From: Stutzerimonas azotifigens DSM 17556
GTDB taxonomy: Bacteria; Pseudomonadota; Gammaproteobacteria; Pseudomonadales; Pseudomonadaceae
Length of the DNA stretch: 64,000 bases
Direction: 5' to 3'
Assembly: GCF_000425625.1 (NCBI RefSeq)
Contig: NZ_KE384407.1
Location: forward strand, 356,613-420,612
In this document: positions 59,663 to 64,000 of the stretch, one piece after another
How positions within the stretch are numbered: the stretch's first letter is position 1
Layout of the letters: the number at the start of each line of letters is the position of its first letter
Made by a program: the position numbers and the translations under genes
Notes under the pieces: generated by a model
The model's input: the letters and a program-made list of their open reading frames with translations, nothing else
What the model was told of the DNA's origin: nothing
Databases searched by the model: none

Positions 59663-60040
59663 ATGCCTGCCAGGCTCGCACCGGTGACCCGGGCGCTGCT
59701 GGCCACACTGGCGCTCGTGCCGCTGCTGTGCCATGCGGGCGAGATCGACCGCGAGACGGCCATCCGCCTGCTGGACGATCCGCGCACCCTGCTGGTCGAC
59801 GTACGCACCCCGCAGGAACAGGCGCAGGGCATGCTGGCCGGCGCCCAGCCGGTCGAGACGGCGCAGCTGGGCGGGCGCATCGGCGCGCTGGCGCCGGACA
59901 AGGACACGCCCATCGTGCTGTATTGCCGCAGCGGCCGGCGTTCCTCCGAGGCGCAGGAGCTGCTGCGCGAGCTCGGCTATCGTCAGGTCGTCAATGGCGG
60001 CGGCTACGACGACCTGCGCGCGGCCCTGCACGGCCACTGA
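59663..60040 (+). CDS. Periplasmic rhodanese-like protein
   Basis: A 125-residue protein with a signal peptide (MPARLAPVTRALLATLALVPLLCHA, before GEIDRETAIRLLDD) and one rhodanese domain with DVRTPQEQAQGMLAGA and the active-site loop CRSGRRS (Cys88-Ser94). It resembles PspE-type periplasmic sulfurtransferases. It starts one base after the 31-aa peptide gene. Thiosulfate, cyanide or protein persulfide may be the substrate; not determined by sequence. Confidence 0.9.
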   Translation: MPARLAPVTRALLATLALVPLLCHAGEIDRETAIRLLDDPRTLLVDVRTPQEQAQGMLAGAQPVETAQLGGRIGALAPDKDTPIVLYCRSGRRSSEAQELLRELGYRQVVNGGGYDDLRAALHGH

Positions 60041-60179
60041 TATTCCCTCTTCGCCGCCCTCTTCCCCGGCACTCGCGCCGCCCCGCAAGGATCGCCTGCG
60101 GAACTAATGCGCCGCCTCGGCTACGAAAAAACGTGGCCCGACGGGCCGCGCCTATAGGCAGGAAGGGGATTTCTACGTA

Positions 60180-61325
60180 ATGAACGAGGAGCTGAGCTGG
60201 AACTGGGGAACGCTGCTGGAGCAGGAGTTCTGGATCGATGCGGCGGTGGTCCTGGGCGTCACCATCGTCTGCTACCTGGTGCTGCGCACGGTACTGCGCG
60301 TGGTCGCCAATCGTCTCGGCAAGCTGGCGGGCAACGCCAGGGGCTCGCATGCCCGGATACTCGGCTTCGCCACCGAGATGCTTCGCCGCACCAGCCGCGT
60401 GCTGGTATTCGCGTTTTCCCTGCTGCTCGGCCTGAAGGCCGCGGAACTGCCCGACCGCTGGGCGGAGATGCTCTCCCACGGCTGGTTCATCGCCCTGGCG
60501 TTCCAGATCGCGCTCTGGCTCGACGGCGGGGTACGCCTGTGGATGGAGAGCCTGACCTTCGACGGCAAGGCGCGCAATCCGGTGACCACCACCATCATCG
60601 GCATCATGCTGCGGGTGGTCATCTGGACCATGATGCTGCTGTCGATCCTGGCCAACCTGGGCGTCGACATCACCGCGATGGTCGCCAGCCTGGGGGTCGG
60701 CGGCATCGCCATCGCGCTGGCCGTGCAGACGCTGCTCAGCGACGTGTTCGCCTCGCTGTCGATCGGCGTCGACAAGCCGTTCGAGATCGGCGACTTCGTG
60801 GTTTTCGGCGACGTGGCCGGCAGCATCGAGCACATCGGCCTGAAGACCACCCGCATCCGCGCCCTCAGCGGCGAGCAGATCGTCTGCTCCAACGCCGACA
60901 TGCTCAGCCAGTTCCTGCACAACTACAAACGCATGGAACAGCGGCGCATCGTGTTCAAGTTCGGCGTCACCTACGACACCCCGGCGGAGAAGGTGCGGCA
61001 GATCGGCGGGGTGGTCGCGGAAATCATCAAGGGCATTGAGCTGACCCGCTTCGACCGCGCGCACTTCCTCGCCTTCGATGACTACCAGCTGACGTTCGAA
61101 GTCGTCTATTACGTGCTGACTTCGGACTACAACCAGTACATGGACATCCAGCAGGAGATCAATTTGAGCCTGCTGCAGCGCATGAAGGAAATGGAGGTGT
61201 CCTTTTCCTTGCCGGCGCAACGCACGGAGTTCGTCGGCGGGCAGTTCCCAGAAGTGCAGGTCGCCGGCCTGCCCGGCGGACGTGCCGCGGCCAACGGCGA
61301 AGGCGGCCAGCCGCGACCGGCGTGA
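60180..61325 (+). CDS. Mechanosensitive ion channel, MscS family
   Basis: A 381-residue inner-membrane channel that opens under osmotic shock. Several N-terminal membrane segments are followed by the MscS pore helix and beta domain: LGVGGIAIALAVQTLLSDVFASLSI and VDKPFEIGDFVVFGDVAGSIEHIGLKTTRIRALSGEQIV. The C-terminal part (HNYKRMEQRRIVFKFGVTYDTP...) is the usual vestibule domain. Size is mid-range for the family. It is a single gene; its 3' end abuts a REP cluster. Confidence 0.93.
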   Translation: MNEELSWNWGTLLEQEFWIDAAVVLGVTIVCYLVLRTVLRVVANRLGKLAGNARGSHARILGFATEMLRRTSRVLVFAFSLLLGLKAAELPDRWAEMLSHGWFIALAFQIALWLDGGVRLWMESLTFDGKARNPVTTTIIGIMLRVVIWTMMLLSILANLGVDITAMVASLGVGGIAIALAVQTLLSDVFASLSIGVDKPFEIGDFVVFGDVAGSIEHIGLKTTRIRALSGEQIVCSNADMLSQFLHNYKRMEQRRIVFKFGVTYDTPAEKVRQIGGVVAEIIKGIELTRFDRAHFLAFDDYQLTFEVVYYVLTSDYNQYMDIQQEINLSLLQRMKEMEVSFSLPAQRTEFVGGQFPEVQVAGLPGGRAAANGEGGQPRPA

Positions 61326-62070
61326 ACATGCCAGTCCGGGACGGCTGCAAGGGGGTCGCGGTCAGGACCGCTCCCACAAGCGCATCGCCCCGAGGGCGGG
61401 CCTCCCACGCAAGCACAGGGTGCCCCAGCGAATCCTGTGGGAGGCCGCGCCGGGCCGAGCGACCTTGGCTGCGAACAGCAATCGGGACTCTTTCTGCGGT
61501 CAGGACAGTTGCTCCCACGCCCGACCGTCGCCGTAGCAGGCGCAGAGTGTTGTCGGCGCGCTCGAGGAAGGTGCCGAGGCGGATGAAGCGATAGGCGTCG
61601 CTGCGCATGATGGTGCCGTAGGTGGCGCCGCGGAACAGGTGCGAGCGCTCCTTGACCCACTCGCAGAAACGGCTGATGCCGTAACGCGACAGGTCCTGGG
61701 TGGCGATCACGCGCATCTCCAGCCAGGTGGCGTTGATGTTTTCCCACATGTCGGTGGTGATGCGGCCGCGTACGGCGTGCGCGTTGACCCGCGCCGCCTG
61801 CAGGCAGTTGTAGATGCTGCCGGGGTTCTCCGGCTCGAGGGCGAAGTGCTGCAGCATGCGCTTGGCGTGCAGGCGCCCGTGGCGCGCCCGGTAGTCGTCC
61901 AGCATGCCGGTGATCAGCAGCGGCATGGCCAGTTCTTCCAGCCCGTCGCCACGGCCCTTCTGCGGCATCAGCGACAGCGAATAACTGACGTCGAGCATGC
62001 GCGCCAGGTTCTCGGCGCGTTCCAGGTAGCGCGACATCCAGTAGAGGTCGGAGGCGGTTCTCGACAGCAT
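61159..62070 (-). pseudogene. Alpha-E family protein, truncated by REP DNA
   Basis: Residues 1 to about 179 (MLSRTASDLYWMSRYLERAE... to TFLERADNTLRLL) match alpha-E proteins, which are about 310 residues long and work with a circularly permuted ATP-grasp enzyme in a possible peptide-ligase system. From about 61535 on, the frame continues into REP DNA (RRSGVGATVLTAE...) and then antisense to mscS, giving a nonsense tail to 61159. The 3' 40 percent and usually following transglutaminase and peptidase genes are missing. The 303-codon open frame is misleading. Confidence 0.85.
61355..61530. repeat. Cluster of four REP-like sequences
   Basis: REP-like cores at about 61358-61378 (TCGCGGTCAGGACCGCTCCC), 61384-61408 (ATCGCCCCGAGGGCGGGCCT...), 61435-61470 (opposite orientation, TGTGGGAGGCCGCGCCGGGC) and 61495-61519 (CTGCGGTCAGGACAGTTGCT). 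They resemble the REP family common in Pseudomonas. The cluster separates mscS from the broken alpha-E gene and is the likely breakpoint of the deletion. Confidence 0.7.
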
Positions 62071-62073
62071 GGC

Positions 62074-63483
62074 TCAGTCCTCCACCACCCAGGTGTCCTT
62101 GGTTCCGCCGCCCTGCGACGAGTTGACCACCAGCGAGCCCTCGCGCAGCGCCACCCGCGTCAGCCCGCCGGGCACCAGCCGGGTCTGCTTGCCGGACAGC
62201 ACGAACGGCCGCAGGTCGATGTGGCGCGGCGCGATGCCGCTCTCGACGAAGGTCGGGCAGGTCGACAGGCTCAGCGTCGGCTGGGCGATGTAGGCCGCCG
62301 GGTTGGCCTTGAGGCGGTCGCGGAAGGCCTCGATCTGCGCCTGGGTCGCGGCGGGCCCGACCAGCATGCCGTAGCCGCCGGAGCCCTGGGTCTCCTTGAC
62401 CACCAGCTCCGGCAGGTGCGCCAGCACGTGGGACAGCTCTTCCGGCTTGCGGCACTGCCAGGTCGGCACGTTGCGCAGGATGGGCTCCTCGTCCAGGTAG
62501 AAGCGCACCATGTCGCCGACGTAGGGGTAGATCGACTTGTCGTCGGCCACGCCGGTGCCGATGGCGTTGGCCAGCACCAGGTTGCCCGCCCGGTAGGCCG
62601 CCAGCAGCCCCGGCACGCCGAGCATCGAATCGGGATGGAAGGCCAGCGGATCGAGGAAGGCGTCGTCGAGGCGCCGGTAGATCACGTCGACCCGCTGCGG
62701 CCCTGCGGTGGTGCGCATGTAGACCCGCTCGTTGCGCACGAAGAGATCGGCACCCTCCACCAGCTCCACGCCCATCTCGCGGGCGAGGAAGGCGTGCTCG
62801 AAATAGGCGCTGTTGAACCGCCCCGGCGTCAGCACCACCACGCAGGGGTTGTCCAGCGGGCTGGATTCCTTGAGGGTCGCCAAAAGCAGGTTCGGGTAGT
62901 GATCGATCGGCGCGATGCGCTGGGCGGCGAACAGCTCCGGGAACAGCCGCATCATCATCTTGCGGTCCTCGAGCATGTAGCTCACGCCGCTGGGGGTGCG
63001 CAGGTTGTCCTCGAGCACGTAGTAGGCGCCGTCGCCGTCGCGCACCAGGTCGATGCCGGCGATGTGCGCGTAGATGCCGCGGTGCAGCGTCAGGCCCTGC
63101 ATGGCCAACTGGTAGCCGTCGTTGGTCAGCACCTGCTCCGGCGGGACGATGCCGGCCTTGAGGATGCGCTGCTCGTGGTAGAGGTCGTCGAGGAACAGGT
63201 TCAGCGCCTGCACCCGCTGGATGCAGCCCTGCTCGACCACCCGCCATTCGCTGGCGGGGATGCTGCGCGGAATGATGTCGAACGGGATCAGCCGCTCGGT
63301 GCCCTGCTCGTCGCCATAGAGGGTGAAAGTGATGCCGGCACGGTGGAACAGCAGGTCGGCTTCGTGACGGCGCTGGGCGAGCTGCTCTTCCGGAATGGCC
63401 TTCAGCCAGTCCGCGAACGCCTGGTAGTGCGGCCGGCACAGCTGGCCGGCGTCGTACATTTCATCGTAGAAGGCCCGCGTCAT
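62074..63483 (-). CDS. Circularly permuted ATP-grasp protein
   Basis: A 469-residue protein (MTRAFYDEMYDAGQLCRPHY...) of the CP_ATPgrasp group, with IPFDIIPRSIPASEW, GGIYAH-like HRGIYAHIAGIDLVRDGDG and VVKETQGSGGYGMLVGP, the ATP-binding glycine loop. With alpha-E and transglutaminase/peptidase proteins it is predicted to make or link peptides; the function is not proven. Here its operon partner is truncated 3 bp downstream, so the system is probably dead or acts alone. ATG 63483 has a CCGGAG site. Confidence 0.88.
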   Translation of the reverse strand: MTRAFYDEMYDAGQLCRPHYQAFADWLKAIPEEQLAQRRHEADLLFHRAGITFTLYGDEQGTERLIPFDIIPRSIPASEWRVVEQGCIQRVQALNLFLDDLYHEQRILKAGIVPPEQVLTNDGYQLAMQGLTLHRGIYAHIAGIDLVRDGDGAYYVLEDNLRTPSGVSYMLEDRKMMMRLFPELFAAQRIAPIDHYPNLLLATLKESSPLDNPCVVVLTPGRFNSAYFEHAFLAREMGVELVEGADLFVRNERVYMRTTAGPQRVDVIYRRLDDAFLDPLAFHPDSMLGVPGLLAAYRAGNLVLANAIGTGVADDKSIYPYVGDMVRFYLDEEPILRNVPTWQCRKPEELSHVLAHLPELVVKETQGSGGYGMLVGPAATQAQIEAFRDRLKANPAAYIAQPTLSLSTCPTFVESGIAPRHIDLRPFVLSGKQTRLVPGGLTRVALREGSLVVNSSQGGGTKDTWVVED

Positions 63484-63707
63484 GATGGCTCCGGCAACTG
63501 GTTTCCAGATTGCCATCGCAAGCCTCATGCCATCGGTGATGGCGCCTTTGCATTCAAGGGTTTGCCGGTTGGAGCGAGAAGCAGCGCACGTTTTTGGTGC
63601 GGCGTTGATCGATCGTAATGAGGCTGGCGCCCCGTCTGGTGGCGCGGTTCGGCGCGGAAAAGCAGAGGCGAATGGCGCGCCTCCGACAGGACGTTGGCAA
63701 CACGGCT
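63484..63707. other. Upstream region of the ATP-grasp gene
   Basis: It must hold the promoter of the ATP-grasp gene. I see no gene, repeat or operator in it. Confidence 0.4.
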
Positions 63708-63799
63708 GCCTGTGGGAGGCCCGCCCCCGGGGCGATTGCTTCTGAGCATCTGGCAGGCCGGTGGCCTGCATCGCCGCGAGGGCGCGCCTCCCACAGGTG
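63708..63799. repeat. REP pair at the IS3 junction
   Basis: A forward core TGTGGGAGGCCCGCCCCCGG (63712-63731) and a reverse core GCATCGCCGCGAGGGCGCGC (63768-63787) face each other, a typical REP pair. The reverse copy and its neighbours are nearly identical over about 43 bp to 10201-10243. The IS3-family end begins within about 10 bp of the right REP. Confidence 0.75.
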
Positions 63800-63808
63800 G
63801 GCCTGTCG

Positions 63809-64000
63809 TGGTCAAGTTTTGGTGGACACCGGGATAGGGGATTTCAGGCGGTGGCCTTTTCGTAGTCGGTCGGTGATTGGTAGCCGAGAAAGGAGTGCAG
63901 CCGGTGTGTGTTGTAGAAGCCGACGATGTAGTGAGTGATGTCAGCCATGGCCTCGGCCTGATTGGCATAGTGCTGCTGCCAGACCCGTTCCATCTTCAGG
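63809..64000 (-). mobile_element. End of an IS3-family insertion sequence
   Basis: Noncoding terminal DNA (from about 63809, TGGTCAAGTTTTGGTGGACA) is followed by the C-terminal part of the transposase. The outer boundary is estimated from the end of the REP; the other end lies outside the window. Confidence 0.75.
63844..64000 (-). CDS. IS3-family transposase OrfB, C-terminal part (cut by the window edge)
   Basis: The last 51 codons on the minus strand read LKMERVWQQHYANQAEAMAD-ITHYIVGFYNTHRLHSFLGY-QSPTDYEKATA. Conserved are YNTHRLHSFLGYQSP, the classic end of IS3-group integrase-type transposases (with the DDE glutamate just before, outside the window). Stop codon TGA at 63844-63846. Confidence 0.9.
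   Translation of the reverse strand, partial: LKMERVWQQHYANQAEAMADITHYIVGFYNTHRLHSFLGYQSPTDYEKATA

Noticed and set aside
61159..61535. C-terminal tail of the alpha-E frame as a new domain
   Set aside because: The DNA is REP repeats and antisense mscS; the translated tail is compositionally biased.

Overview
The window is high-GC DNA from a Pseudomonas-type gammaproteobacterium. The first 10 kb keeps the gene order psrA / lexA-sulA / two small conserved genes / topA / DUF1653 / fadA-fadB that I know from Pseudomonas aeruginosa and relatives. Protein families, Pseudomonas-style REP repeats and the divergent psrA-lexA control region all agree. I cannot name the species.

Layout. (1) 1-10 kb, core: L,D-transpeptidase (cut by the window edge), PsrA, LexA, SulA, TopA and the fatty-acid beta-oxidation complex FadBA. 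Two SOS boxes lie before lexA, and PsrA-type sites lie before psrA and fadB. (2) 10-18 kb, core with scars: a REP/inverted-repeat element, oligopeptidase B, a remnant of the arginine succinyltransferase operon (aruC, a small gene and aruE, but no aruF/G/D/B), a crotonase, an HD-GYP protein and tRNA-Ser(GGA). (3) 19-20.7 kb: a TauE/SafE-type exporter divergent from an AraC regulator. (4) 20.8-31.7 kb: a complete indole-3-acetic acid (auxin) catabolic operon in the order iacHABICDEFG on the minus strand, followed by an OprD-type porin, an FMN-dependent alpha-hydroxyacid dehydrogenase and a NIPSNAP protein. (5) 32-45.7 kb, plus strand: a large uptake/catabolism block. It holds a Liv-type ABC importer (with a LivM-LivG fusion), a TRAP transporter, an enolase-superfamily enzyme, an arylmalonate-decarboxylase-like enzyme, a ketopantoate-reductase-like enzyme, a class II aldolase and a PAS chemoreceptor. 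(6) 45.8-51.2 kb: GMC alcohol dehydrogenase, SphA-type outer-membrane protein, phenylacetaldehyde-type aldehyde dehydrogenase and a FeaR-like regulator. (7) 51.3-58.6 kb: AraC regulator divergent from a taurine/nitrate-type ABC importer tightly coupled to an opine-dehydrogenase-like and a 3-hydroxyacyl-CoA-dehydrogenase-like enzyme, then a MarR regulator resembling IacR. (8) 58.6-64 kb: a secreted low-complexity protein, a 31-aa membrane peptide and rhodanese, an MscS channel, an ATP-grasp/alpha-E pair whose second gene is broken at a REP cluster, and the end of an IS3-family element.

How it fits together. Regions 4-7 read as a roughly 38-kb catabolic region for plant- or tryptophan-derived aromatic compounds. 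The iac enzymes convert auxin to catechol; the alcohol and aldehyde dehydrogenases could make arylacetates from aryl ethanols; several importers and a chemoreceptor would find and take up substrates. No catechol ring-cleavage genes are present in the window. The least understood part is the 32-44 kb block, where the arylmalonate-decarboxylase-like and enolase-superfamily enzymes sit between two importers. It is the best candidate for an undescribed pathway.
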